Program-made: the position numbers and the translations under genes
The notes under the pieces: model-generated
What the model was told of the DNA's origin: nothing
Database searches by the model: none
The model's input: the letters and a program-made list of their open reading frames with translations, nothing else
In this document: in pieces, positions 1 through 7,604 of the stretch
Layout of the letters: every line of letters begins with the position of its first letter
How positions within the stretch are numbered: position 1 is the stretch's first letter
Assembly: GCA_964392915.1 (NCBI GenBank)
Contig: CAYMRS010000009.1
Coordinates: 1 to 64,000, forward strand
Reading direction: 5' to 3'
Origin: JAAYUK01 sp964392915
Lineage (GTDB): Bacteria; Nitrospirota; Thermodesulfovibrionia; Thermodesulfovibrionales; Dissulfurispiraceae
Length of the DNA: 64,000 bases

Positions 1-60
1 CTATGAGATTAGCGCATTCTCCCGGCGGCTTTCAAGTGAACACCGCTTTGTTCAGGAGAC

Positions 61-91
61 AAAAAAGGAGGCGGGCCTGAGGCGGCCCGCC
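61..91 (-). terminator. Rho-independent terminator read on the minus strand
   Basis: An 8-bp perfect stem (70-77 GGCGGGCC with 84-91 GGCCCGCC) is followed, on the minus strand, by TCC and six T (61-66). This is the layout of an intrinsic terminator for a leftward gene. The only leftward coding signal feeding it is the short fragment ending at 130, so it is probably left from a lost gene. Confidence 0.6.
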
Positions 92-129
92 CGAGATAAC
101 GGGATGACAAACGGCCGTGCGGAAATCGT

Positions 130-222
130 TTAGCCGAGAATCTGCTTCAGATCAGCGTCAGGACGATGGTGTCCCTCGGCGTCTTCTCGGAAAAAGAGGG
201 ACAGCGATCGTTTATCTGCGTC
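130..222 (-). pseudogene. C-terminal remnant of an unidentified gene
   Basis: A leftward open stretch of 30 codons has no start codon and ends in TAA at 130-132, just before a good leftward terminator. It ends with the residues RPDADLKQILG. An in-frame TGA at 223-225 closes it upstream. The position before a terminator suggests the 3' end of a gene whose 5' part was lost by recombination. I do not recognise the family. The rest of 1-325 shows no other supportable gene. Confidence 0.3.
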
Positions 223-325
223 TCATGGAGTGAAGAAAGAGGGTTTGCTCATAGCAACTGCGACATCAAGTACCGTATGGGGCGCAACGGCGGGGCAGGC
301 AATATTACGAACAGCATGAAGCGCG

Positions 326-680
326 GTGAGAACTATGGATAAAAACGAAAACAGACTTGCGGTTTTTCAGGGGAAGCACATTCGGAAAGTGCTGCATGAT
401 GGAGAATGGTGGTTTTCGATAATCGATGTTATCGAGGTCCTGGCTGGCGGCGACAGGCCGCGCAAATACTGGAATGACCTCAAGAAAAAGCTTGTGCTCG
501 AGGGGTATGCTGATGTGTCCGAAAAAATCGGACAGTTGAAAATGAATGCTCCTGATGGGAAAATGCGCCAACCTGATTGTACGAATACAGAGACTATGTT
601 CCGCATTATCCAGTCAATTCCCTCGCCCAAGGTGGAGCCGTTAAAGCGCTGGCCGGCCAAGGTCGGCAAGGAACGCATTG
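326..680 (+). pseudogene. BRO-N / DinD-like protein fragment
   Basis: About 118 residues resemble the N-terminal half of the BRO-N phage antirepressor / DinD-like family. They include LAVFQGKHIRKVLHDGEWWF, a DVIEVL motif, the ARKYW-type element (here PRKYW), and the family's highly conserved ETMFRIIQSIPSPKVEPLKR and AKVGKER. After KVGKER near 670 the similarity stops and the reading frame runs into unrelated sequence. The following bases, in a different frame, encode a ParE-like toxin. Start is GTG at 326 or ATG at 335. Family members usually continue another 100 residues or more, so this is a truncated remnant, probably joined to the toxin gene by a deletion. Such genes are typical of phage and mobile accessory regions. 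Confidence 0.6.
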
Positions 681-972
681 TTTCCTTAAGTCTGCCCAGT
701 CCGAGCTGGAAGATGCCTTTGCCTAGTATGAAATGCAATCGCGGCGTCTTGGCATGCAGTTTCCGGATGATTTTGATCGGATAGTGCGGAGAATTACGGC
801 GTTCCCGACGTTAAGTGCTGAAATAGAAGAAGGACTGCGGCGCTGTCCTTTGACGAGATTCCCTTTTGGTATTATCTATGGCATTGATGCAGGAACTATT
901 GTTGTTGTGGCGGTGAGCCATCTGCAGAGAGAACCGCGATACTGGATAGACAGGCTTCCTGAGCAAAAATAG
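676..972 (+). pseudogene. ParE/RelE-superfamily toxin, broken by an in-frame TAG
   Basis: The frame ending at 972 encodes a ParE-like toxin. The C-terminal part has TRFPFGIIYGIDAGTIVVVAV and the family's closing histidine-rich HLQREPRYW. Upstream in the same frame the usual start of the toxin is visible (SAQSELEDAFA), then TAG at 724-726, then YEMQSRRLG. The family normally has Trp or another residue here (AFxWYE), so TAG could come from TGG by one base change. A 79-residue product from ATG 733 would lack the first helix. There is no start codon or antitoxin gene, because the upstream side is fused to the BRO-like fragment. Probably inactive. Confidence 0.6.
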
Positions 973-1001
973 CGCCGCGTAATTAGCCGACTCCCATTCC
1001 G

Positions 1002-2609
1002 TTACTGATACCACTCAGCCTTGTTCTTCGGCACATGCCAGTGGATGAAGTCGTGCCAGATGCCGATCGGCGCTTTTTCGACTCCCTTGAAACGCTTGTG
1101 GAGCACCGGCAAAGCATCGGGAACATACAGAAACGCATAGGGCTGTTCAGCGGCGAGAATTTCGTGAATCCGGTGGTAAATCCGTTTCCGTTTTTCGATA
1201 TTGAATGTGCTCCGGCCTTCAAGAAGCAGACGATCGACCTCTTCGTTTTTATATGAGATGAAATTGAATTCTTTCTCTTTTGTCTTGGAAGAATGCCAGA
1301 TATCGTACAGGTCAGGGTCGCGTGACAGCCCCCAGCCCATCAGAATCACTTCAAAGCGCCGCTTGTCGATGAACTCGTTCAGCATGGCCTGCCATTCCAG
1401 CACCTTGATGTTCATGTCGATGCCGACGCGCCTGAGCTGTTCCTTCAGAATCTGCGCGGTTTTGAGCCGGGCTTCATTGCCCTGATTCGTGATGACGGTG
1501 AACGAGAAGGGTTTGCCGTCCTTTTCGAGCATGCCCTGCGCGTTTTTCTTCCAGCCGAGTTCTCCGAGCAGGGCAATCGCCTTTTCAGGAGCGTAGGCAT
1601 AGTCGCGGACGTTCGGATTGAAAGCCCATGATTCCCTCGGAAACGGCCCGGTGCAGGGCGATCCGAGTCCGAGCAGAACCCCGGCGATGATTTCGTCCTT
1701 GTTGATGGCATGGGCAATTGCCTGGCGGACTATGAGGTCTCCGAACAACGGATGTTTGAGGTTGTAGCCGAGATAGGTATATCCGAATGAAGGGTACTGG
1801 TACGTTGCAAAATACTGCCGGAAGAAGTCAGTGGGGATCTGGAGCTTGAACTGCGGGGGCGTAACGCTCATTATGTCGATGCCGCCGAATTTCAGTTCAA
1901 GAAACATTGTGGCGGTGTCGGGGATTACGCGGATTACGATGCGATCGATGTTCGGGCGGCCTTCAAAATAGCCTTCGAATGCCTCAAGGACGATTTTCTG
2001 CCCGGTGACCCACTCTTTCAGCCGGTATGGGCCAGTGCCGACCGGAGCGCGGTTCATCTCCGATTTCCCGATATCATTTCCTTCAAGCAGATGCTTCGGC
2101 ACTATCCCCATTGCCCACGATTCGAGCGCGGGGGCATAGGGCTCAGAATAAATAACACGAACGGTATGGGTATCCAGCGCCTGAACAGACCTGACCGGTC
2201 CGTAGTTGCTGCCGTACGGGGTGGGAGTTTTGGGACTGGTTACGGTTTCATAGGTGAAAACGACGTCGGCGGCGGTGAAGTCCCTGCCATCGTGCCACTT
2301 CACCCCTTTTCTGAGATGAAAGGTGATGGTCAGTCCGTCAGGGCTGATATCCCACGATTCGGCAAGTTCACCCTTGATACGGATATTTTTATCGTACTTC
2401 GTCAGTCCGTTATGGACGTAGCCGCTTACCTGTCCGGATGCCGAGTCGGACGCGAGCATCGGGAGCAGTCTTTTTGCGTCAGCGAGTGCCCCGAGCGTGA
2501 TGGTGTTCGGATTTTTTATTTCGGGTTCTCTGGCACATCCGGGCAGAAGCAATAAAAAAAGAAGAAGGAAGCTGAACGCCGAAAAAACGACGCTTTTCCT
2601 GCTTCTCAC
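1002..2609 (-). CDS. ABC transporter substrate-binding lipoprotein, family 5 (peptide/nickel type)
   Basis: About 535 residues with a lipoprotein signal: a hydrophobic run FSAFSFLLLFLLLLPGC ending in a lipobox, so Cys would be lipidated and the protein anchored facing the periplasm. The mature part follows the SBP_bac_5 plan, with LAESWDISPDGLTITFHLRKG and WHDGRDFTAADVVFTYE near the start and GMWHD-type elements near the end. This family binds oligopeptides, nickel chelates or other small solutes for an ABC importer. No permease or ATPase genes are beside it, so the substrate is unknown. I chose GTG at 2609, five bases after the secG stop and directly before VRSRKS and the signal peptide. Longer frames run antisense through secG. 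Probably co-transcribed with secG. Confidence 0.85.
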   Translation of the reverse strand: MRSRKSVVFSAFSFLLLFLLLLPGCAREPEIKNPNTITLGALADAKRLLPMLASDSASGQVSGYVHNGLTKYDKNIRIKGELAESWDISPDGLTITFHLRKGVKWHDGRDFTAADVVFTYETVTSPKTPTPYGSNYGPVRSVQALDTHTVRVIYSEPYAPALESWAMGIVPKHLLEGNDIGKSEMNRAPVGTGPYRLKEWVTGQKIVLEAFEGYFEGRPNIDRIVIRVIPDTATMFLELKFGGIDIMSVTPPQFKLQIPTDFFRQYFATYQYPSFGYTYLGYNLKHPLFGDLIVRQAIAHAINKDEIIAGVLLGLGSPCTGPFPRESWAFNPNVRDYAYAPEKAIALLGELGWKKNAQGMLEKDGKPFSFTVITNQGNEARLKTAQILKEQLRRVGIDMNIKVLEWQAMLNEFIDKRRFEVILMGWGLSRDPDLYDIWHSSKTKEKEFNFISYKNEEVDRLLLEGRSTFNIEKRKRIYHRIHEILAAEQPYAFLYVPDALPVLHKRFKGVEKAPIGIWHDFIHWHVPKNKAEWYQ

Positions 2610-2613
2610 AGAC

Positions 2614-2946
2614 CTATTTGCCCTGCGGCTGCTGGGGAACCTGCTGTATCGGCTGTTGCGGTAGCTGAGGCGCTGCCTTCTGTTCCGCGGGGATGACCGC
2701 TTTGTCAATAACCGAACCGCTCTTGCTGGTCACAACTGTCAGCAGCAACGAGGTGAGCATGAAAACAACCGCCGCACCGGTGGTGACTTTATTCAGAAAA
2801 TCGGCCGGGCCGCGGCTGCCGAACAGCGTCTGGCTCGAACCGCCGAATGCCGCGCCCATTTCAGCGCCCTTGCCTCTCTGCAGCAGGACAACGCTGATCA
2901 GAAACAGCGAGACAAGGACGTGAAGAACTGTAAGAAATATTTCCAT
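2614..2946 (-). CDS. secG: Protein translocase subunit SecG
   Basis: A 110-residue two-helix membrane protein. It starts MEIFLTVLHVLVSLFLISVV, then has the SecG loop LLQRGKGAEMGAAFGGSSQT with FGSRG, a second membrane helix TGAAVVFMLTSLLLTVV, and a Gln/Pro-rich cytoplasmic tail of about 30 residues. SecG joins SecY and SecE in the inner-membrane translocon and helps SecA-driven export. A Shine-Dalgarno sequence GGAGG lies 7-8 bases before ATG 2946. The gene is downstream of tpiA on the same strand with a 30-base gap, the common tpiA-secG arrangement, so they are likely one operon. Confidence 0.93.
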   Translation of the reverse strand: MEIFLTVLHVLVSLFLISVVLLQRGKGAEMGAAFGGSSQTLFGSRGPADFLNKVTTGAAVVFMLTSLLLTVVTSKSGSVIDKAVIPAEQKAAPQLPQQPIQQVPQQPQGK

Positions 2947-2976
2947 TTTACCTCCAGAATATTCTAAGACGAAACG

Positions 2977-3720
2977 TTATCGTTTGAATTGCACGAGCTG
3001 TGCAAAACTGTCCGGTTTCAGGCTGGCACCGCCGACGAGCGCGCCGTCTATATCCGGGCATGTCATAAGGCCGGCTATATTATCCGGGGTTACGCTACCA
3101 CCGTAGAGTATGCGGATAGTCGCGGCCGCGCCGCCGTATTTCACCGCAAGGAGCGAACGGATGAAGTTATGCGCTTCCTGTGCCTGCTCCGGGGTTGCAG
3201 TCTTTCCGGTGCCGATTGCCCAGACCGGTTCGTAGGCAACCACAATTCCTTCAGCGGGAATTCCGGCAAGACCGGCTGTTATCTGGGTATGCAGCACCTC
3301 ATTCGTCTTGCCCGCTTCGCGTTCGGCAAGCAATTCTCCCACGCAGAAGAGGACTTCCAGTCCGTGGGCAAGCGAGGCTTTTATCTTTTTATTGATAATC
3401 TCATCGCTTTCTTTCAGTATATGGCGGCGCTCGGAATGCCCGATAATGACCGCTTCGCACCCTGTATCAATAAGCATGACCGGTGACACTTCCCCGGTAA
3501 ATGCTCCCTTTTCCTCATAAAAGACATTTTGCGCGGCAAGTTTGGCCGACGCGGTTTTCATCTTTGCCGCAGCTGCGGAAAGAGCGGTAAACGGAGGGGC
3601 AATAATGACATCAACGTCCGCAACCTTCGCTACGGCAGGCAGAAAAGCGTCTAGGAATGCCTCGGTTTCGGCAATCGTCTTGTTCATCTTCCAGTTGGCT
3701 GCGATAAGCGGTTTTCTCAT
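2977..3720 (-). CDS. tpiA: Triosephosphate isomerase
   Basis: 247 residues, normal for the family. It interconverts dihydroxyacetone phosphate and glyceraldehyde 3-phosphate in glycolysis/gluconeogenesis (cytoplasm). Diagnostic elements in order are AANWKMN with the substrate lysine, the catalytic histidine in VIIGHSERR, the catalytic glutamate in VVAYEPVWAIGTG, and the phosphate-gripping loop ILYGGSV. An open frame continues far upstream, antisense into lysS, but homology starts at MRKPLIAANWKMN. ATG 3720 lies exactly 7 nt after a consensus -10 box, so the mRNA is probably leaderless. No Shine-Dalgarno sequence is seen. Divergent from lysS, followed by secG. Confidence 0.96.
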   Translation of the reverse strand: MRKPLIAANWKMNKTIAETEAFLDAFLPAVAKVADVDVIIAPPFTALSAAAAKMKTASAKLAAQNVFYEEKGAFTGEVSPVMLIDTGCEAVIIGHSERRHILKESDEIINKKIKASLAHGLEVLFCVGELLAEREAGKTNEVLHTQITAGLAGIPAEGIVVAYEPVWAIGTGKTATPEQAQEAHNFIRSLLAVKYGGAAATIRILYGGSVTPDNIAGLMTCPDIDGALVGGASLKPDSFAQLVQFKR

Positions 3721-3727
3721 GCCAAAT

Positions 3728-3756
3728 ATTGTAGAGCAAACGATGGTTTTAGTCAA
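3728..3756 (-). promoter_or_regulatory. Sigma-70-type promoter of tpiA
   Basis: On the minus strand TTGACT (3756-3751) and TACAAT (3733-3728) are separated by 17 bases. Only 7 bases lie between the -10 box and ATG 3720, so transcription would begin at or next to the start codon. Confidence 0.75.
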
Positions 3757-3763
3757 GCCGCTG

Positions 3764-3793
3764 TTGACTTCGCGGAGAAACGGCGGGTATACT
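3764..3793 (+). promoter_or_regulatory. Sigma-70-type promoter of lysS
   Basis: TTGACT (3764-3769) and TATACT (3788-3793) are separated by 18 bases, with 8 bases to ATG 3802. It is back-to-back with the tpiA promoter; the two -35 boxes are 7 bases apart, so the promoters may compete or share a regulator. The lysS transcript is expected to be leaderless or nearly so. Confidence 0.75.
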
Positions 3794-3801
3794 TTACGTT
3801 C

Positions 3802-5280
3802 ATGGAAGAGATGAATGAACTGGTAGCAATGCGCCATAAGAAGCTTGCCGAGCTGCGCGAAGCCGGCATTGACCCGTTTACCGCCCGCTTTGAACCTGAG
3901 ACGACGACCGCGGCAATCCGCGGGGCAAACGAAACCGTGACAAAGGATGAACTTGAGGCCGTGCATCGTCTTGGAGCGATAGCAGGCCGTGTTGTCGCCA
4001 TGCGCGATTTCGGCAAGGCGGCATTCGCCCATCTGCAGGATGCCTCCGGCAAACTTCAGCTTTATTTCCGCAAGGATCTGCTGGGAGAACACTATCCGAT
4101 CCTCAAGAAGATGGACATCGGCGACATCATCGGCGTCCGGGGACGGGTTTTCAGAACCAAAACTGACGAACTGACGCTTGAGGTGACGGAATTCGTAATC
4201 CTCTGCAAGGCGCTCCTTCCGCTGCCCGAAAAATGGCACGGCCTCACCAACATCGAGCTGCGCTATCGCCAGCGCTATGTTGACCTCATTGTCAACCCGC
4301 AGGTGAAAGAGACATTCGCGAAACGGAGCGCCATTATCAAGGCGGTTCGCGATTTCCTTGAGGCGCAAGGCTTCATCGAGGTCGAGACGCCGATGATGCA
4401 TCAGATTCCCGGCGGCGCCGCGGCGCGGCCGTTCGCAACACACCACAACGCGCTCGATATCGATCTGTTCCTGCGTATCGCTCCGGAGCTGTATCTGAAG
4501 CGTCTTCTGGTCGGCGGCTATGAGCGTGTATATGAGCTGAACAAGAATTTCCGCAACGAAGGCATCTCAATCAAGCACAATCCCGAGTTCACGATGCTCG
4601 AGTTCTATATGGCGTATAAAGACTATCGGTTCCTCATGGATTTTACGGAAGAGATTTTTGCCTATATCTCACATAAGGTGCTGGGAACCCTGAAAGTACC
4701 ATACGGCGATACGATAATCGACCTGACGCCGCCGTGGCCGCGCATCCCGCTGCTGGAGTCATTGCGCCGGAAGGGCGTTCCAGACGAGGTGATGAAAGAC
4801 CGTGATTTCGCGCTTAAATGGGCATGGGAACAGAAGCTTGAGCTGAGGAAGGACGTATCGCACGCCAAGATTATCGATGAGGTTTTCAAGGAGTTTGTCG
4901 AGCAGCATCTGGTGCAGCCGACCTTCATCATTGATTATCCGGTAGAGCTTTCGCCGCTCGCGAAGCGGAAGCCGGAAAGTCCCGAGCTTGTCGAGCGTTT
5001 TGAGCTCTTCATTGCGGCGCGGGAAATGGCGAATGCTTTCTCTGAACTTAATGATCCGATCGATCAGCGCGGGCGTTTTGAAAGTCAGGTTGAAGCAAAA
5101 GAGAAAGGTGACGATGAGGCCCACGCGATGGATGAAGACTTTGTGCGCGCTCTCGAATACGGCATGCCGCCGGCTGCCGGCGAAGGCATCGGCATAGACC
5201 GGCTTGTCATGCTTCTGACGAATTCACCGTCGATTCGTGATGTCATCCTCTTCCCGCAGATGAAGCCGGAACAGCCCTGA
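3802..5280 (+). CDS. lysS: Lysine-tRNA ligase, class II
   Basis: 492 residues, standard bacterial length. It charges tRNA-Lys. An N-terminal OB-fold anticodon-binding domain (about residues 55-150, GRVVAMRDFGKAAFAHLQD) is followed by the class II catalytic core with motif 1 (FIEVETPMM), motif 2 (FRNEGIS..HNPEFTMLE) and motif 3 (GEGIGIDRLVML). ATG 3802 sits just downstream of a strong -10 box and has no Shine-Dalgarno sequence, consistent with leaderless translation; ATG 3811 is an alternative. Followed after 84 bases by lolC on the same strand. Confidence 0.96.
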   Translation: MEEMNELVAMRHKKLAELREAGIDPFTARFEPETTTAAIRGANETVTKDELEAVHRLGAIAGRVVAMRDFGKAAFAHLQDASGKLQLYFRKDLLGEHYPILKKMDIGDIIGVRGRVFRTKTDELTLEVTEFVILCKALLPLPEKWHGLTNIELRYRQRYVDLIVNPQVKETFAKRSAIIKAVRDFLEAQGFIEVETPMMHQIPGGAAARPFATHHNALDIDLFLRIAPELYLKRLLVGGYERVYELNKNFRNEGISIKHNPEFTMLEFYMAYKDYRFLMDFTEEIFAYISHKVLGTLKVPYGDTIIDLTPPWPRIPLLESLRRKGVPDEVMKDRDFALKWAWEQKLELRKDVSHAKIIDEVFKEFVEQHLVQPTFIIDYPVELSPLAKRKPESPELVERFELFIAAREMANAFSELNDPIDQRGRFESQVEAKEKGDDEAHAMDEDFVRALEYGMPPAAGEGIGIDRLVMLLTNSPSIRDVILFPQMKPEQP

Positions 5281-5292
5281 TACAATGACAAG

Positions 5293-5313
5293 AACTCAGA
5301 ACTCAGAATTCAG
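5293..5313 (+). repeat. Short tandem heptamer repeat
   Basis: Between lysS and lolC the heptamer AACTCAG occurs twice, followed by AATTCAG and a decayed fourth copy. Function unknown; the gap otherwise holds only a GC-rich stretch before the lolC start. Confidence 0.5.
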
Positions 5314-5364
5314 AATCCGGAAGTTCAAGGGCGGCGCCTTCCGGCTTCCCGCTTCTGACGCGTC

Positions 5365-6594
5365 ATGAGAATTCCCTACCAGCTCTTCATCGCTCTCCGC
5401 TATCTGAAGTCCAAGAAACGGCACGGAGGCATCTCGTTCAATACCGCCGTGTCAATCGGTGGTGTCGCGGTCGGCGTCATGGCGCTTCTGGTCGTGCTTT
5501 CGGTCATGACCGGATTTCATGAGGATCTTCAGGGCAAGATTCTGGGCGCAAATGCTCATGCCGTTGTGCTGAACCACAAGGGCGCCATGGAAAAACATTC
5601 GTCGGTCATGGAGACGCTGAAGAGCGACTCTCGGATTATCGCGGCATCGCCGTTTGCGCTGGGGCAGGTGATGCTTTCATCCGGCAAAAGGGCGCACGGA
5701 GTTTACATGCGCGGCATTGACCCGCAGCTTGAAATGAAAACGACCGAAATCCTCCGGAAGCTGAAAGTCGGCTCTGTTGACAATCTTCAGCCGAAAGACG
5801 GCAGGCCATGGATTGTTATCGGCTATGAGCTTGCCGGAATGCTTGGCATTATCCCCGGAGATGTCGTGAATGTGGTCTCTCCTGTTGGTGAAGTCGGACC
5901 GCTCGGCATGCTGCCGAAGGTGAAGCAGTTTGTTGTGGTGGATGTGTTCCAGATGGGCATGTTCGAGTACGATGCAAATCTCGTGCTGACCGATCTCAAA
6001 TCAGCGCAGGACTTTTTCGGCTACGGCAGCGCCGTGACCGGCATCGAACTGCGGCTGCAGGACCCATACAAGGCAAATCTCGTGCATCCGCTGGTTACGG
6101 AGAAGCTTGGCTTTCCTTTTTACGCGCGCGACTGGATGCAGATGAACCGCAACCTGTTTTCCGCCCTGAAGCTCGAGAAAATCGCGATGTTTGTGATCCT
6201 GGTGCTGATTATTCTGGTTGCGTCGTTCAATATCGTCAGTACGCTCATGATGAATGTCGTGGAGAAAGAGCGGGAGATCGCGATCCTGAAATCAATGGGC
6301 TCTACAAACCGCGAAATCATGCACATATTCATGCTTCAGGGACTGTTTATCGGTCTTGTCGGCACGGCAATCGGCGTTACCCTCGGCTCGATTCTCTGTT
6401 ATATTCTGAACGAATACAAGCTTATCGATCTGCCCGCGGAGATTTACTATCTGAGCAAGCTCCCGGTAAAAGTGAATCTGCTCGATTTTGCCATAGTAGC
6501 GGTGTCCGCGATTACCATCAGTTTCCTTTCGACGATCTACCCGTCGTATCAGGCGGCAAAGTTAAATCCTGTAGAACCGTTGAGGTATGAGTGA
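5365..6594 (+). CDS. lolC: Lipoprotein-releasing ABC transporter permease, LolC/LolE family
   Basis: 409 residues. An N-terminal helix (TAVSIGGVAVGVMALLVVLSV) is followed by a large periplasmic MacB-PCD-like domain (about 45-250). Three further helices form the FtsX-like permease domain, with the coupling sequence VVEKEREIAILKSMGSTNREIM, and the end is YQAAKLNPVEPLRYE, typical of LolC/E. The complex extracts outer-membrane lipoproteins from the inner membrane and hands them to LolA. One permease plus LolD suggests the homodimeric LolCD arrangement found in many bacteria outside the enterics. No clear Shine-Dalgarno sequence before ATG 5365. Its TGA overlaps the ATG of the next gene, so they are translationally coupled. 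Confidence 0.9.
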   Translation: MRIPYQLFIALRYLKSKKRHGGISFNTAVSIGGVAVGVMALLVVLSVMTGFHEDLQGKILGANAHAVVLNHKGAMEKHSSVMETLKSDSRIIAASPFALGQVMLSSGKRAHGVYMRGIDPQLEMKTTEILRKLKVGSVDNLQPKDGRPWIVIGYELAGMLGIIPGDVVNVVSPVGEVGPLGMLPKVKQFVVVDVFQMGMFEYDANLVLTDLKSAQDFFGYGSAVTGIELRLQDPYKANLVHPLVTEKLGFPFYARDWMQMNRNLFSALKLEKIAMFVILVLIILVASFNIVSTLMMNVVEKEREIAILKSMGSTNREIMHIFMLQGLFIGLVGTAIGVTLGSILCYILNEYKLIDLPAEIYYLSKLPVKVNLLDFAIVAVSAITISFLSTIYPSYQAAKLNPVEPLRYE

Positions 6595-6830
6595 TGAAAA
6601 CTATCAGAAAATTGGGGTGTCTGGGATTGATCGTTGTCATCGTATTCCTTCTGATGGCGGCTTTCAGCGGCGGAGAACAGTTCCGGGAGTGGGGCGAAAA
6701 AGTTCCTGTGGCAACTGCGAAAAAGTATTTTGAACAGGTTGCGCAGAAGGCTGATGCCATCAAGGAAGATCTCGACAGATGGAAGGAAAGTGTCGGGCGC
6801 AGTACCGGCGCGAAGAAGAAATATGAATAG
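6594..6830 (+). CDS. Small membrane protein between lolC and lolD
   Basis: 78 residues. One N-terminal hydrophobic segment (LGCLGLIVVIVFLLMAAFSGG) is followed by a charged, probably helical tail (EQVAQKADAIKEDLDRWKESV). It looks like a single-span protein with a short coiled region. Family not recognised. It overlaps the lolC stop by one base (ATGA, start 6594; GTG 6591 is an alternative) and ends seven bases before lolD, so it belongs to the lol operon. A role with the transporter is an inference from position only. Confidence 0.7.
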   Translation: MKTIRKLGCLGLIVVIVFLLMAAFSGGEQFREWGEKVPVATAKKYFEQVAQKADAIKEDLDRWKESVGRSTGAKKKYE

Positions 6831-6836
6831 AAACGC

Positions 6837-7553
6837 ATGGCTGAGCTGATTACGGTCCGGAATCTTTCGAAGTCCTTCACCATGCCTGCCGGCGAAGTGC
6901 CGGTGCTGAGCGATCTTAATCTGTCATTTGTTTCCGGTGAAATGGTGAGCATCGTCGGGGCTTCGGGAGCGGGGAAGAGCACGTTTCTGCATATTCTCGG
7001 CACGCTCGACACGCCGACGAGCGGATCGGTGGAGTTTCACATTCCCTGGCAGGGGGCGGATGAGGGCGGAGTTAATCCTTTTTCGCTGAGCGGAGAAGCG
7101 CTCTCCGTGTTCAGGAACAGCGCAATCGGCTTTGTCTTTCAGTTCCACCATCTTCTGCCTGAATTCAGCGCGCTTGAAAATGTGATGATGCCGGGCTTCA
7201 TCGGACGCAGGAGAGGGCATGCCGGAGCCGGGAAGATTCAGGAGCATTCGGAAGATCTCCTTACCCGGCTTGGTCTCGGCAAGCGCATGCATCACAAGCC
7301 CGGGGAATTGTCGGGCGGCGAGCAGCAGCGTGTCGCGGTTGCCCGGGCTCTGGTGAATCAGCCAAGGGTGCTTTTTGCCGATGAGCCTACCGGAAATCTT
7401 GACACAAAGACCGGTGAAGAGCTTTTCGCGTTGCTTGAACTGCTGAACAGGGAGCGGGGCATTACCATTATTCTCGTGACGCACAATGAGGCTCTCGCAG
7501 CACGGTGCCACCGGCGTCTGCAGATGGCGGACGGTAAGTTGTTGAATAGTTAG
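6837..7553 (+). CDS. lolD: Lipoprotein-releasing ABC transporter ATP-binding protein LolD
   Basis: 238 residues, cytoplasmic ATPase of the LolCD complex. Walker A GASGAGKST, Q-loop at VFQFHHLLPEFSALENV, signature LSGGEQQRVAVARAL, Walker B VLFADEPTGNLD and the H-loop histidine in ILVTHNEAL are all present. The FQFHHLLPEFSALENV stretch is characteristic of the LolD/MacB group. A modest insertion of about 20 residues sits between Walker A and the Q-loop (around HIPWQGADEGGVNPFSLSG). The operon context with lolC supports the LolD assignment. Confidence 0.92.
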   Translation: MAELITVRNLSKSFTMPAGEVPVLSDLNLSFVSGEMVSIVGASGAGKSTFLHILGTLDTPTSGSVEFHIPWQGADEGGVNPFSLSGEALSVFRNSAIGFVFQFHHLLPEFSALENVMMPGFIGRRRGHAGAGKIQEHSEDLLTRLGLGKRMHHKPGELSGGEQQRVAVARALVNQPRVLFADEPTGNLDTKTGEELFALLELLNRERGITIILVTHNEALAARCHRRLQMADGKLLNS

Positions 7554-7604
7554 TCGGAAATGGGCTATGATACTTACCTATATTTTGTGCATGGAGGAAT
7601 TACC

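Noticed and set aside
2977..4446. 489-residue leftward protein ending as tpiA
   Set aside because: The upstream two-fifths is antisense to lysS and has no homology; triosephosphate isomerase starts at 3720.
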